Positions 1-12,133 are shown, counted from the stretch's first letter. The stretch is DNA of 64,000 nucleotides from Baekduia soli (GCF_007970665.1 NZ_CP042430.1:3348001-3412000); one strand, 5' to 3'. Program-made: numbers and translations. The notes: generated by a model from the letters alone, not told the origin.

Positions 1-1
1 G

Positions 2-160
2 CCCGAGCGCTACGAGCGCGCGGCCGTGCGCTGGATCGGGCGCTTCTGCGTCGAGCGCGCGGTCACGCTGGAGGACGTCGACCACGCGCGGGTCGCGTTC
101 CAGATCATGCGTCGCGACCCCGAGCGGGCGCTGGGGATCCTGCAGACGCTCTGCGCGTGA
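2..160 (+). CDS. Unknown protein, C-terminal fragment
   Basis: Only the last 52 codons are in the window; the frame is open from base 2 and ends at TGA 158-160. The visible part is rich in Arg, Glu and Ala and looks helical, with no recognisable motif. Its start and function lie outside the window. The frame is preferred because third positions are almost all G or C. It runs towards a convergent small gene. Confidence 0.5.
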   Translation, partial: PERYERAAVRWIGRFCVERAVTLEDVDHARVAFQIMRRDPERALGILQTLCA

Positions 161-184
161 CGCCCGTGGCGCCGGCGCCGGCCG

Positions 185-400
185 TCAGTCCTCGAGCGCG
201 GCGAAGGCCCGGGCGCTGGCCTCCGAGGCGGTCCGCGCCGCCGAGCGCGACGCCGCGGCGGCGCGGCGCAGCCGACGGCGGTCCTCGGCCGGCGCCTGGG
301 GGATCAGCCCGGCCGTGGCCTCGCCGAGGGCGAGGTGGGCCCGGGAGAGGCGCTCGAGCTCTCGGGCGAGCTCGGCGAGGGGGTCGTCGGTGGCATCCAT
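185..400 (-). CDS. Small hypothetical protein, helical
   Basis: A 71-residue protein with acidic N-terminus (MDATDDPLAE) followed by a Leu/Arg/Ala-rich stretch that should form one or two long helices. No cysteine motif, signal peptide or membrane segment is seen and I do not recognise a family. The ATG at 398-400 was chosen over an upstream in-frame Met because the extra residues look like non-coding Gly/Arg-rich sequence. It lies just downstream of mscL on the same strand. Confidence 0.45.
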   Translation of the reverse strand: MDATDDPLAELARELERLSRAHLALGEATAGLIPQAPAEDRRRLRRAAAASRSAARTASEASARAFAALED

Positions 401-500
401 GCTGCCCCGAGTGTGGCGACGACCGGCGGGGCCCGCAAGGCCGCTGGACCTCAACGCGCGCGCCGTGCGGGCGTTGAGGTCCAGGCGGGCCGGGGCTCGG

Positions 501-911
501 TCAGGCGGTCGCCGCGGGGCCGACCTCGGCCGTGCAGAACGCGCAGCGGCGGGCCGCGACGGGGATGTCGGACAGGCACTCGGGGCACGAGCGCACCGGT
601 CCGACCTCCTTCTTGGGCATGAGGCGCTCGAGCAGCGCCGCGACGGGCTTGACCACGAAGAAGTACACGACCGCGGCGATGATGAGGAACGTGATCAGCG
701 CGTTGAGGAAGTCGCCGTACTTGAAGTGCGACTTGTTGATCGTGAACGACAGGTTGCTGAAGTCCGGCTTGCCGCCGATCGCCCCGATGATCGGGGTGAT
801 GATGTCGGCGACCAGCGCGGTCACGACGGCACCGAACGCGGCACCGATGACGACCGCCACGGCCAGGTCGACGAGGTTGCCACGCAGGATGAACTCCCGG
901 AAGCCCTTCAT
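501..911 (-). CDS. mscL: Large-conductance mechanosensitive channel MscL with C-terminal zinc ribbon
   Basis: This 136-residue membrane channel should open under membrane tension and release solutes during hypo-osmotic shock. The N-terminus (MKGFREFILRGN) and the first membrane helix, rich in Val/Ala/Gly (about residues 14-40), are classic MscL. A periplasmic loop follows, then a second helix (about 70-92). The C-terminal tail carries a pair of CxxC motifs (SCPECLSD and RCAFC) that would form a zinc ribbon in place of the usual simple helical bundle end. ATG 909-911 starts at the conserved MscL N-terminus. It is transcribed away from tRNA-Arg and is probably its own unit. The family call is very secure; the role of the zinc ribbon is unknown. 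Confidence 0.95.
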   Translation of the reverse strand: MKGFREFILRGNLVDLAVAVVIGAAFGAVVTALVADIITPIIGAIGGKPDFSNLSFTINKSHFKYGDFLNALITFLIIAAVVYFFVVKPVAALLERLMPKKEVGPVRSCPECLSDIPVAARRCAFCTAEVGPAATA

Positions 912-1036
912 GGATGCACCTCTCTGCGGATGGACGAGATGGGGCACGCCCCCCATGGCGTACCGGATCGGACTTCGGCGCGGGGCGGTGCGCTCCTGCC
1001 CTCGTGCGCGCCGGGCCGGCGAGGTGCTCGCGGCCA

Positions 1037-1109
1037 CGCGCCCGGCAGGATTCGAACCTGCGACCTTCCGCTCCGGAGGCGGACGCTCTATCCACTGAGC
1101 TACGGGCGC
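1037..1109 (-). tRNA. tRNA-Arg, anticodon CCG
   Basis: The minus strand folds into a cloverleaf. The acceptor arms GCGCCCG and CGGGCGC pair over 7 bp, the D-arm contains TAGCTCAGTGG, and the T-loop reads GGTTCGAATCC. The anticodon stem TCCGC/GCGGA encloses the loop CTCCGGA, giving anticodon CCG, which reads CGG arginine codons. No CCA is encoded at the 3' end, so it must be added by the CCA-adding enzyme. Confidence 0.95.
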
Positions 1110-1462
1110 CTGGAGCACATAGTACGGACCGGCGCCGGGGAGATCGCCGCGGCCGGGTCGCCCGGCCATCCGGGATCGCGGGGACCACTGAGCGATGAGC
1201 GCGGCATCGCGGGATGCCCGCGCGCGGGCTGCGGGGCGCCCGGGCCGAACGTCACCTCCCGGTACGTGCGCAGTCCAGCTCGAGCGCGGCCGACGTCTCC
1301 GCCCTGCCGCGCCCGGCGCGCGGCCCTGCGACATCCGGGGTCCGGCCGGCGTGACCGACCCTCCTGCGGCGCGATCCCGTGGGCGCGGATGCGGGTCATC
1401 GCCCCCCGAGCCGCCGGGCGGCGGGCGGGCGGGCACCCCGGCGCTAGGGTGGGGCCGTCTCC
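1110..1462. other. Gene-free stretch between tRNA-Arg and rnz
   Basis: No reading frame here has convincing coding character. It must contain the tRNA-Arg promoter (minus strand) and the start of the rnz transcript. A weak TAGGGT hexamer lies at 1445-1450, just before rnz, with no good -35 partner. A short GGGC-repeat tract precedes it. I see nothing else. Confidence 0.5.
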
Positions 1463-2434
1463 ATGGACCTCTCGCTGTTCTTCGCCGGCACCGCGGGCTC
1501 GGTGCCCACCGCCCGCCGCGGCCTGCCCGCGACGCTGGTCCGGTGCGGCTCGGACAAGCTGCTCATCGACTGCGGCGAGGGGACCCAGCGCCAGCTCGTG
1601 CGCAGCGTCGGGCTGCCGGAGATCACCGAGGTCCTGCTCACGCACCTGCACGTCGACCACTGGCTCGGCCTGCCGGGCATGCTCAAGTCCTTCGAGCTCC
1701 GCGACCGCACCACGCCGCTGACGGTCTACGGGCCGCCCGGCACGGTCGCGCTGATGGACGCGATGCGCCGCACCGTGTTCGGCCGGCTGCGCTACCGCTT
1801 CCGGGTCGTCGACCTCGAGCCCGACGCCATCGTCGAGTTCGGCGACTACGAGATCCACGCGCTGCGGGTGCGCCACCGCGGCGAGGCCTACGGCTACGCC
1901 CTGATCGAGCAGGACCGCCCCGGGCGCTTCGACGCCGCGCGGGCCGCCGAGCTCGGCGTGGCGCCGGGGCCCGACTTCGGACGCCTGCAGCGCGGCGAGG
2001 CCGTCGGCGCCGTCACGCCCGAGCAGGTCGTGGGGGAGGCCCGGCGCGGGCGCACCATCGTGTTCTCGGGCGACACCGCGCCGTGCGACATGGTCCGCGT
2101 CGCGGCGCACGGCGCCGACGTCCTGGTCCACGAGGCGACGTTCACCTCGCAGGAGCGCGAGCGCGCGCAGCAGACCGGGCACTCCACGGCGCGCCAGGCC
2201 GCCGAGCTGGCGGCCGAGGCCGGCGTCGGGCTGCTCGTGCTCACCCACATCTCCACGCGCTACGCGGGCGGGGAGATCCGCGACGAGGCCCGCAGCGTGT
2301 TCCCGCGCACCGAGGTGGCGCGGGACTTCGACCTCGTCGACGTGCCGTTCCCGGAGAAGGGCGATCCCGAGCTGCACCGCTGGGATCCGCGCCGCGCGCG
2401 GGTGCTCGCCGACGCCGGTCCCGGCGGCGCCTGA
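1463..2434 (+). CDS. rnz: Ribonuclease Z (tRNA 3' endonuclease), metallo-beta-lactamase fold
   Basis: This 323-residue enzyme probably removes 3' trailers from tRNA precursors, a needed step here because the tRNA in this window lacks an encoded CCA. The start matches RNase Z (MDLSLFFAGTAGSVPT). The zinc-binding signature THLHVDHW is at residues 60-67 (H61, H63, D65, H66). Later metal ligands are seen in the SGDT motif and in HEATFT and THIS towards the C-terminus. The length fits the short bacterial form. The alternative would be another MBL-fold hydrolase, but the N-terminal signature favours RNase Z. It stands alone, 89 bp before the pyr leader. Confidence 0.9.
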   Translation: MDLSLFFAGTAGSVPTARRGLPATLVRCGSDKLLIDCGEGTQRQLVRSVGLPEITEVLLTHLHVDHWLGLPGMLKSFELRDRTTPLTVYGPPGTVALMDAMRRTVFGRLRYRFRVVDLEPDAIVEFGDYEIHALRVRHRGEAYGYALIEQDRPGRFDAARAAELGVAPGPDFGRLQRGEAVGAVTPEQVVGEARRGRTIVFSGDTAPCDMVRVAAHGADVLVHEATFTSQERERAQQTGHSTARQAAELAAEAGVGLLVLTHISTRYAGGEIRDEARSVFPRTEVARDFDLVDVPFPEKGDPELHRWDPRRARVLADAGPGGA

Positions 2435-2470
2435 GCCCCGGTTCCGTCCGCGCGCCGCTGCTACGTTGTC

Positions 2471-2523
2471 GGGACACAACTCCTTTAACCCGGTCCCGTG
2501 AGGCCAGGAAGGACGGAAGGCAG
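2471..2523 (+). promoter_or_regulatory. PyrR-type RNA leader of the pyrimidine operon
   Basis: Just upstream of pyrR is a segment reading CTCCTTTAACCCGGTCCCG followed by TGAGGCCAGGAAGG. It resembles the conserved binding loop recognised by PyrR (consensus near UCCnGnGAGGCU). In actinobacteria this loop sits close to the ribosome-binding site and is thought to control translation or attenuation according to UMP/PRPP levels. A -10-like TACGTT lies at 2462-2467. The match was made by eye. Confidence 0.55.
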
Positions 2524-3081
2524 ATGGACCACGACAAGGTCGTCCTCGACGGGGACGACATGCGGCGCACCCTCGTGCGCATCGCCCACGAGATCGTGGA
2601 GCGCAACGACGGCGCCGGCGGCGCCGACCTGGCGATCGTGGGGATCCACCGCCGCGGCGCGATCCTCGCCCGGCGCATCCACGGCCTGCTCGTCGACCTG
2701 CTCGAGCACGACCTGCCGATCGGCGACCTCGACATCGCGTTCTACCGCGACGACGTCGGCCGGCGCGCGGAGCAGCCGACGGTGCACGCCTCCCACGTCG
2801 ACTTCCCGATCGACGGGCTCACCGTCGTGCTCGTCGACGACGTCCTGTTCACCGGCCGCACCGTGCGCAGCGCCATCGAGGCGCTGTTCGACTACGGCCG
2901 CCCGGCCCGCGTCCAGCTCGCGGTCCTCGCGGACCGCGGCCACCGCGAGCTGCCCATCCGCCCGGACTACGTCGGCAAGAACCTGCCGACCTCGCGCGCC
3001 GAGCGCGTCAACGTCCGCGTCGAGGAGCTCGACGACGTCGACGAGGTCCGCATCGCCGCGTTGACAGGAGTGACCGCATGA
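2524..3081 (+). CDS. pyrR: PyrR: pyr operon regulator / uracil phosphoribosyltransferase
   Basis: This 185-residue protein binds pyr mRNA in a UMP-dependent way and represses the operon; many homologues also convert uracil and PRPP to UMP. The PRPP-binding signature VVLVDDVLFTGRT is at about residues 101-113, and the type I phosphoribosyltransferase core runs through the whole protein. ATG 2524 follows a purine-rich GGAAGG site. Its stop overlaps the pyrB start (ATGA), so the two are translationally coupled. The leader upstream fits autoregulation. Length is typical. Confidence 0.95.
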   Translation: MDHDKVVLDGDDMRRTLVRIAHEIVERNDGAGGADLAIVGIHRRGAILARRIHGLLVDLLEHDLPIGDLDIAFYRDDVGRRAEQPTVHASHVDFPIDGLTVVLVDDVLFTGRTVRSAIEALFDYGRPARVQLAVLADRGHRELPIRPDYVGKNLPTSRAERVNVRVEELDDVDEVRIAALTGVTA

Positions 3082-4010
3082 AGCACCTGCTCTCCGTCGA
3101 GGACCTCGGCCGCGAGGACATCGAGCGCATCTGCGACCGCGCGGCCTCCTTCTCCGAGATGGCCGACCGCGAGATCAAGAAGGTCCCGGCCCTGCGCGGG
3201 CGGACCGTGCTGAACCTCTTCTACGAGGCCTCCACGCGCACCCGCTTCTCGTTCGAGCTGGCCGCCAAGCGCCTCAGCGCCGACGTCGTGAACTTCAGCG
3301 CGTCGGGCTCCAGCGTCGAGAAGGGCGAGTCGCTGAAGGACACCGTGCTCACGCTCGGCGCCCACAAGCCCGACGCCATCGTCATCCGCACGCCGTGGGC
3401 GGGCGCCGCCGAGCTCGTCTCGCGCTGGACGCCCGCGGCGATCGTCAACGCCGGCGACGGCAAGCACGAGCACCCGACCCAGGCCCTGCTCGACGTCCAC
3501 ACGCTGCGCGAGCGGCTCGGCTCGCTCGACGGCTCGCAGGTCTGGATCGTCGGCGACGTGCTGCACAGCCGCGTCGCGCGCTCCAACATCATCGCCTTCC
3601 AGAAGATGGGCGCGCACGTCACGCTCGCGGGGCCGCCGACGCTCATCCCGCGCGGCATCGAGGCCATGGGCTGCGAGGTCCGCTACACGCTCGACGACCT
3701 CGGCTCGGCCGACGTCGTCTACGCGCTGCGGATGCAGAACGAGCGCATGAGCGAGAGCTGGGTGCCGTCGCTGCGCGAGTACGCGCACTGGTACCAGGTC
3801 AACGGCCGCCGGCTCGGCCCCGCCCAGGTGCTCATGCACCCCGGCCCCGTCAACCGCGGCGTCGAGCTCAGCGCCGAGGTCGTCGACTCGCCCCAGGCGG
3901 TGATCACCGCCCAGGTCGCCGCCGGCGTCGTCGTGCGCATGGCGGTGCTCTACGAGGTGCTCGCCCACTCCGAGGCCCCCGCCCGCACCCCGGAAGGAGC
4001 GCCCGCATGA
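3078..4010 (+). CDS. pyrB: Aspartate carbamoyltransferase, catalytic chain
   Basis: This enzyme condenses carbamoyl phosphate and aspartate to N-carbamoyl-aspartate, the first committed step of UMP synthesis. At 310 residues it has the usual length. The carbamoyl-phosphate-binding motif STRTRFSFE is at about residues 52-60 and HPTQALLD lies near residue 133. No pyrI regulatory chain is seen, so it is probably a class B or C enzyme working with the downstream dihydroorotase. It overlaps pyrR and pyrC by 4 bp each. Confidence 0.96.
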   Translation: MKHLLSVEDLGREDIERICDRAASFSEMADREIKKVPALRGRTVLNLFYEASTRTRFSFELAAKRLSADVVNFSASGSSVEKGESLKDTVLTLGAHKPDAIVIRTPWAGAAELVSRWTPAAIVNAGDGKHEHPTQALLDVHTLRERLGSLDGSQVWIVGDVLHSRVARSNIIAFQKMGAHVTLAGPPTLIPRGIEAMGCEVRYTLDDLGSADVVYALRMQNERMSESWVPSLREYAHWYQVNGRRLGPAQVLMHPGPVNRGVELSAEVVDSPQAVITAQVAAGVVVRMAVLYEVLAHSEAPARTPEGAPA

Positions 4011-5362
4011 GCGCCGCCCCGCTGCTCGTCGCCGGCCCGGCGCCGGTCGCCGACCTGCTCATCCGCGAGGCGCACGTGCTCGACCCGCGCAGCGGCCTGG
4101 ACGAGGCGCGCGACGTCCTGGTCCGCGGCGGCGCGATCGCCGAGCTCGGGCCGCCCGGCACGCTCGAGGCGGCCGCCGATGCCGAGGTCGTCGAGGGCGC
4201 CGGGCGCCATCTGCTGCCCGCCTTCGTGGACCCCCACGTGCACCTGCGCGTCCCGGGCCAGGAGCACAAGGAGGACCTCGAGACGGGGACGCGCTCGGCG
4301 GCGGCGGGCGGCTTCTGCGCCGTGCTGGCCATGCCGAACACCGACCCGGTCGTGGACTCCGCGCCCATCCTGCGCTCGCTGCGCGACGCGGCGGCCCGCG
4401 ACGCCCGCATCCCCGTCGGCTTCATGCCCGCGATCACCCGCGGGCTGGCCGGCGCGGACATGACCGAGATGGCCGAGCTGCGCGCCGAGGGCGCCGCGGG
4501 CTTCACCGACGACGGCCGCCCCGTCGTCTCGGCCGGCATGCTGCGCAAGGCCCTGCAGTACCAGCGGCTGTGCGGCGGGGTCATCGCGCTGCACGAGGAG
4601 GACCCCACGCTCAGCGGCCGCGGCGCGATGCACGAGGGCGAGGTCAGCGCCCAGCTCGGCATCGCGGGCATCCCGTCGATCAGCGAGGCGACGATGATCG
4701 CCCGCGACGCGATGATCGCCGGGGAGGACCCGGCTCATCCCGGCCGCATCCACATCCAGCACCTCAGCGCGCGCGAGTCCGTCGAGGCGATCGCCGCCGC
4801 CAAGGCGCGCGGGGTGCACATCAGCTGCGAGGCCTCGCCGCACCACCTCTGCCTCACCCACGAGGCCGTGCGCACGCTCGACACGCGGATGAAGATGAAC
4901 CCGCCGCTGCGGACCGAGGACGACCGCCAGGCGCTCATCGAGGGCCTGCGCTCGGGCGTCATCGACTGCATCGCCACCGATCACGCGCCGCACGCGCGCG
5001 ACGAGAAGGAGGTGCCGTTCGAGCAGGCGCCCATGGGCACCACGGGCCTGGAGACCGCGTTCGCGGCGGTCTACACCGAGCTGGTGCGCCCCGGCGTGCT
5101 GACGCTCGAGCTGCTCGTGCGCCGGCTCTCCGACGGGGCGGCGCTGTTCGCCCTGCCGACGCCGCGCATCGCCCCGGGCGAGTCGGCCAACGTCACGCTG
5201 GTCGACCTCGACCGCCCCTGGGTGGTCGGCGACGGCGGCTACGCCTCGCGCTCGGCCAACTGCTGCTTCGACGGGCGCACGTTGCACGGGCGCGTGCTGC
5301 TGACCGTCGCGGCCGGCACGGTCGCGTTCCGCTCCCGCCAGGCCGAGGCGGTGGCCTCGTGA
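4007..5362 (+). CDS. pyrC: Dihydroorotase
   Basis: This 451-residue zinc amidohydrolase cyclises carbamoyl-aspartate to dihydroorotate. The metal-binding DPHVHLR motif is at residues 75-81, and the late TDHAPHARDEK motif, with its catalytic Asp, is near residue 324. The length and the GAGRHLLPAF preamble fit the class I type, which can associate with PyrB. ATG 4007 lies in the pyrB stop (ATGA), and the gene ends in a GTGA overlap with carA. Confidence 0.95.
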   Translation: MSAAPLLVAGPAPVADLLIREAHVLDPRSGLDEARDVLVRGGAIAELGPPGTLEAAADAEVVEGAGRHLLPAFVDPHVHLRVPGQEHKEDLETGTRSAAAGGFCAVLAMPNTDPVVDSAPILRSLRDAAARDARIPVGFMPAITRGLAGADMTEMAELRAEGAAGFTDDGRPVVSAGMLRKALQYQRLCGGVIALHEEDPTLSGRGAMHEGEVSAQLGIAGIPSISEATMIARDAMIAGEDPAHPGRIHIQHLSARESVEAIAAAKARGVHISCEASPHHLCLTHEAVRTLDTRMKMNPPLRTEDDRQALIEGLRSGVIDCIATDHAPHARDEKEVPFEQAPMGTTGLETAFAAVYTELVRPGVLTLELLVRRLSDGAALFALPTPRIAPGESANVTLVDLDRPWVVGDGGYASRSANCCFDGRTLHGRVLLTVAAGTVAFRSRQAEAVAS

Positions 5363-6498
5363 GCCGCCCGGGCGCCTACGTCCTGCTGGAGGACGGCGCG
5401 CGCTTCGACGGCGAGTCCTGCGCCGCGGCCGGCCACGCCGTCGGCGAGGTCGTCTTCACGACGGGCATGTCGGGCTACCAGGAGTCGCTGACCGACCCGA
5501 GCTTCGCCGGCCAGCTCGTCACGTTCACCTACCCGCACATCGGCAACTACGGCGTCTCGCAGGAGGCGATGGAGTCCGAGCGGATCTGGGCCCGCGCGGC
5601 GATCATGCGCGAGGCCGTCAACCGCGAGGACGCCCCGGGCGCCGAGCGCGGCTGGCTGGACTGGCTGACCGACTGCGGCGTGCCGGCCATCACCGGCGTC
5701 GACACCCGCGCGCTGGTGCGCCACATCCGCGACGCCGGCACGATGCGCGGCGGGATCTTCACCGACGACGTGCCCGAGTCGCGGGCGCGCGAGCTCGTCG
5801 TCGCCGAGCCGCCCATGGCCGGTCAGGACCTCGCACGGCTCGTCACGCCCGCGCAGGCCCACACCGTGGCGGCCGCCGGCGACCCGCGCGACCGCCTGCG
5901 GATCCACGCCATCGACACCGGCATCAAGGGCTCCATCGTGCGCAACCTGGTCCAGCGCGGCGCCGAGGTCACGCTGCACCCGTGCACGGTGACCAGCGAC
6001 GAGCTGCTGGCCACCGACGCCGACGCGTTCTTCCTGGCCAACGGCCCCGGCGACCCGGCGGCGCTGGGCTACGTCGTGCAGACGGTCCGCGAGCTCATCG
6101 GCAAGCGCCCCGTGTGGGGCATCTGCCTCGGCCACCAGCTGCTCTGCCAGGCCGTCGGGCTGGAGACCTACAAGCTGCCCTTCGGCCACCGCGGCGGCAA
6201 CCACCCCGTCAAGGACCTGCGCACCCAGCGCATCGAGATCACCTCCCAGAACCACGGCTTCGCCGTCCGGGCACCCGACGGAGGAGGCCGCGTGGAGGCC
6301 GACGAGCCCGTGCGCTGGCAGACCGACTTCGGGGAGGCCGCGCTGACCCACGTCAACCTCTACGACCGCACGGTCGAGGGCCTCGAGCTGCTCGAGGTCG
6401 AGAGCGCCACGGTGCAGTACCACCCCGAGGCGGGCCCCGGTCCCAACGACGCGCTCTACCAGTTCGACCGCTTCCTCGACGCCGTCAGGAGCGCCTGA
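5359..6498 (+). CDS. carA: Carbamoyl-phosphate synthase, small (glutaminase) subunit
   Basis: This 379-residue subunit hydrolyses glutamine and passes ammonia to CarB. The N-terminal CarA domain contains [10 protein letters not shown]. The C-terminal class I amidotransferase has its nucleophile in GICLGHQLL (Cys256) and the catalytic His in YHPEAGPGP. It starts at GTG 5359, overlapping the pyrC stop. The carB start lies 1 bp after its stop. Confidence 0.96.
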   Translation: MSRPGAYVLLEDGARFDGESCAAAGHAVGEVVFTTGMSGYQESLTDPSFAGQLVTFTYPHIGNYGVSQEAMESERIWARAAIMREAVNREDAPGAERGWLDWLTDCGVPAITGVDTRALVRHIRDAGTMRGGIFTDDVPESRARELVVAEPPMAGQDLARLVTPAQAHTVAAAGDPRDRLRIHAIDTGIKGSIVRNLVQRGAEVTLHPCTVTSDELLATDADAFFLANGPGDPAALGYVVQTVRELIGKRPVWGICLGHQLLCQAVGLETYKLPFGHRGGNHPVKDLRTQRIEITSQNHGFAVRAPDGGGRVEADEPVRWQTDFGEAALTHVNLYDRTVEGLELLEVESATVQYHPEAGPGPNDALYQFDRFLDAVRSA

Positions 6499-6499
6499 G

Positions 6500-9602
<3,103 letters not shown>

Positions 9603-9606
<4 letters not shown>

Positions 9607-10705
9607 TCTGGGAGCGCCTGTTCTCCGGCGTCCTGGTCCGCCTGGACGCCGAGACCGCCCACCGCCTGGGCTCCGCGGTCCTGGGCGTGGTGCTGGGCCC
9701 GGCCGTCGTGCGCGGCCTGGCCGCGCGCCGGCTGGCGCCCGCCGACCCGGCGCTGCGCGTCCGCGCCCTGGGCCTGGACCTGCCCAGCCCGCTCGGGCTG
9801 GCGGCCGGCGTCGACAAGGACGCCGCGCACCCCGACGCGCTCGGCGCGCTCGGCTTCGGCTTCGTCGAGATCGGGACGGTGACCGCCCAGCCCCAGCCCG
9901 GCAACCCGCGCCCGCGCATGTTCCGGCTGCCCGCCGACCGGGCGCTGGTCAACCGGATGGGGTTCAACAACGGCGGCGCCGCCGCGGCGGCCGCGCGGCT
10001 GCGGGCGCGGGAGACCCGGCCCGGCCGGCCGCGCGCGGTCGTGGGGGTCAACATCGGCCGGACGAAGACCGCCCGGGACGTGGGGGCCGACTACCGGGCC
10101 TCGGCCGCGGCGCTGGCCCCGGTGGCCGACTACCTCGTCCTCAACGTCAGCTCGCCCAACACGCCGGGGCTGCGCGACCTGCAGGCCGTCGAGCAGCTCG
10201 AGGCGCTCGTGGGGAGGTGCGCGCCGCGATGGCGTCGTCCGGGCGCACGGTGCCGCTGCTCGTCAAGATCGCGCCAGACCTGGCCGACGCCGACATCGAC
10301 GCCATCGCCGACCTGGCCCTGCGCACCGGGCTGGACGGGCTCATCGCGACGAACACGACGATCGCCCGCGACGGGCTGCGCAGCGCGCCCGAGGTCGTCG
10401 CCGGCGCCGGGGCCGGCGGCCTGTCCGGCGCCCCGCTGGCGGCCCGCTCGCTGGAGGTCCTGCGCCGGCTGCGGTGGCGCGTGGGGTCCGACGTCGTACT
10501 CGTCTCGGTGGGCGGCGTGCAGACCGCCGAGGACGTCGCGGAGCGCCTGCGCGCGGGGGCCACGCTGGTGCAGGCCTACACCGCGTTCGTCTACGGCGGG
10601 CCGCTCTGGCCGCGACGCGTCAACCGCGCCCTGGGACGCCTCGTCCGGGCCTCGGGGTTCGAGTCGGTCCGGGACCTGACGGCGAGCGCCCCGGCGGCCG
10701 GATAG
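9603..10705 (+). CDS. pyrD: Dihydroorotate dehydrogenase, class 2 (apparent one-base frameshift near 10211-10214)
   Basis: This FMN enzyme oxidises dihydroorotate to orotate; the class 2 form is membrane-associated and quinone-linked. The N-terminal amphipathic region ([21 protein letters not shown]) is read only if translation starts at CTG 9603, in a CTGA overlap with carB. The first GTG, at 9687, would remove it. Core motifs [17 protein letters not shown] and [12 protein letters not shown] are present. After LEALVG the frame breaks; the remainder ([22 protein letters not shown]... to VSVGGV and [13 protein letters not shown]) lies one frame away. Adding one G to the GGGG at 10211-10214 joins them into about 367 residues. 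Confidence 0.92.
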
Positions 10706-10928
10706 GACGTCCTGTCCACGCCGCCGGGGCCGCCCGGTGCGGCCCGCGCGCAGACGCTGCGCACCGCGGCCGGCGCGATTCCCGCAAACAGCGGCGAGAA
10801 CCCGGCGGCCGCTCGTGGGTGCGGCACATAACCACCACAAATTCCCTGCAAATGCTGCCGCGACCGTCAACCAGGGTGAAGAAGGGTGGACCTCAGGTCG
10901 AGGTCCAGCTGAATTGGTGCGCGGCGCC

Positions 10929-10956
10929 TTGCTGGCGACGGCGTCATGTGTAGTAT
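10929..10956 (+). promoter_or_regulatory. Probable sigma-70-type promoter of mihF
   Basis: TTGCTG (10929-10934) and TAGTAT (10951-10956) are separated by 16 bp, and the mihF ATG follows 11 bp after the -10. The transcript would therefore be nearly leaderless. The call is by eye. The 262-bp gap after pyrD that holds it has no other gene I can support. Confidence 0.45.
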
Positions 10957-10967
10957 CGGCGCCCCTG

Positions 10968-11309
10968 ATGTCGCCGGCCGCCAACTCGCCCACCAAGCAC
11001 ACGGCGGCACCCGAACGCAGCCTCAACCAGCGGATGGACGCCCTGCAGAAGGCGAACGTCATCCGCACGCGTCGCGCCCAGCTCAAGCGCGATCTGAAGG
11101 CCGGGCGGGTGTCGATCCACCAGCTGCTCCTCGAACCGCCGGAGTTCCTCGAGACCGCGAAGGTCTTCGACATGCTCCTGGCCGTCCCGAAGTACGGGCG
11201 GGTGAAGGCCAACAAGATCCTGCAGACCTGCCGGATCTCGCCCTCCAAGACCATCGGCGGCCTCTCGGACCGCCAGCGTGCCGAGCTCGTCGGCATGCTC
11301 CGCAAGTAA
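10968..11309 (+). CDS. mihF: Actinobacterial integration host factor (mIHF)
   Basis: This is a 113-residue nucleoid-associated DNA-binding protein. The core from MDALQKANVIRTRRAQLKRD through KYGRVKANKILQTCRIS to GLSDRQR is the mIHF domain, whose helix-two-turn-helix binds DNA non-specifically. A short Ala/Pro/Thr-rich N-terminal extension precedes it. The order mihF-gmk-rpoZ is a conserved actinobacterial arrangement. ATG 10968 fits the candidate promoter; a later Met at the core start is possible. Confidence 0.88.
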   Translation: MSPAANSPTKHTAAPERSLNQRMDALQKANVIRTRRAQLKRDLKAGRVSIHQLLLEPPEFLETAKVFDMLLAVPKYGRVKANKILQTCRISPSKTIGGLSDRQRAELVGMLRK

Positions 11310-11316
11310 CGCGCGC

Positions 11317-11910
11317 GTGGGCGCCGCGGCCCGTCCGCCGGCCGGGACCGCCCGCCCCGGGGTCTTCGTGATCACCGGCCCCTCGGGGGTCGGCAAGGGG
11401 ACGCTGATCCGCCTGCTGCGCGAGCGCGTGCCCGAGCTCGCGCTGAGCGTGTCGGCCACCACGCGCCAGGCGCGCCCCGGCGAGACCCAGGGCGAGCACT
11501 ACCACTTCCTCTCCGACGAGGAGTTCGCCCGCCACGTCGCCGCGGGCGACTTCGTGGAGTGGGCCGAGTACTCGGGCCGGCGCTACGGGACGCTGCGCGA
11601 GGAGCTGGAGCGCCACACCTCCGGCGGGCGCCCCGTCGTGCTGGAGATCGAGCTCCAGGGCGCGCGCCAGGTGCGCGAGACGCTGCCCGACGCCGTGCAG
11701 ATCTTCATCCGGCCGCCGACCGAGGACGCGCTGCGCGACCGCCTCATCGGCCGCGGCACCGACGACGCCGAGCAGATCGAGCGCCGCCTCGAGGTGGCCC
11801 AGGACGAGCTCGCCGCCGCGGGGGAGTTCCAGCACGTCGTCGTCAACGACCGCCTCGACGAGGCGGTCGACGCCTTGGCCGCGATCGTGCGGGGTACACT
11901 GGGCCCGTGA
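11317..11910 (+). CDS. gmk: Guanylate kinase
   Basis: This enzyme phosphorylates GMP or dGMP to the diphosphate using ATP. The P-loop GPSGVGKGT is at residues 21-29, and the GMP-binding Ser/Tyr/Glu region ([11 protein letters not shown]...YHF) follows. At 197 residues it is typical. GTG 11317 was chosen because it lies after the mihF stop and gives a short leader to the P-loop. The stop overlaps the rpoZ start (GTGA). Confidence 0.94.
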   Translation: MGAAARPPAGTARPGVFVITGPSGVGKGTLIRLLRERVPELALSVSATTRQARPGETQGEHYHFLSDEEFARHVAAGDFVEWAEYSGRRYGTLREELERHTSGGRPVVLEIELQGARQVRETLPDAVQIFIRPPTEDALRDRLIGRGTDDAEQIERRLEVAQDELAAAGEFQHVVVNDRLDEAVDALAAIVRGTLGP

Positions 11911-12133
11911 TCAGCCCCCGCATCGACAAGCTGCTCGTCCACGTGGACTCCAACTACGCGTCGGTCCTCGTCGCCGCCAAGCGCGCGCGGCAGATCAACT
12001 CGTACTACCACAACCTCGGCGAGGGCACGTTCGACGAGTTCCCCCGCCCATGGTCGAGACGATCAGCAAGAACTACCTGACGATCGCCCTCGAGGAGGTC
12101 GCCGCGGGCAAGATCAAGTACCAGTACCGCTAG
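11907..12133 (+). CDS. rpoZ: RNA polymerase omega subunit (apparent one-base frameshift near 12041-12045)
   Basis: This small subunit helps fold and assemble RNA polymerase beta'. The N-terminus ([36 protein letters not shown] split over codons 2-36) is clear. The frame then breaks after DEFP. The conserved remainder ([28 protein letters not shown], given here in outline) is in the next frame and ends at TAG 12131-12133. Adding one C to the CCCCC at 12041-12045 restores a 75-residue protein. As the gene is conserved, an assembly error is the simplest reading. GTG start overlaps the gmk stop. Confidence 0.9.
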
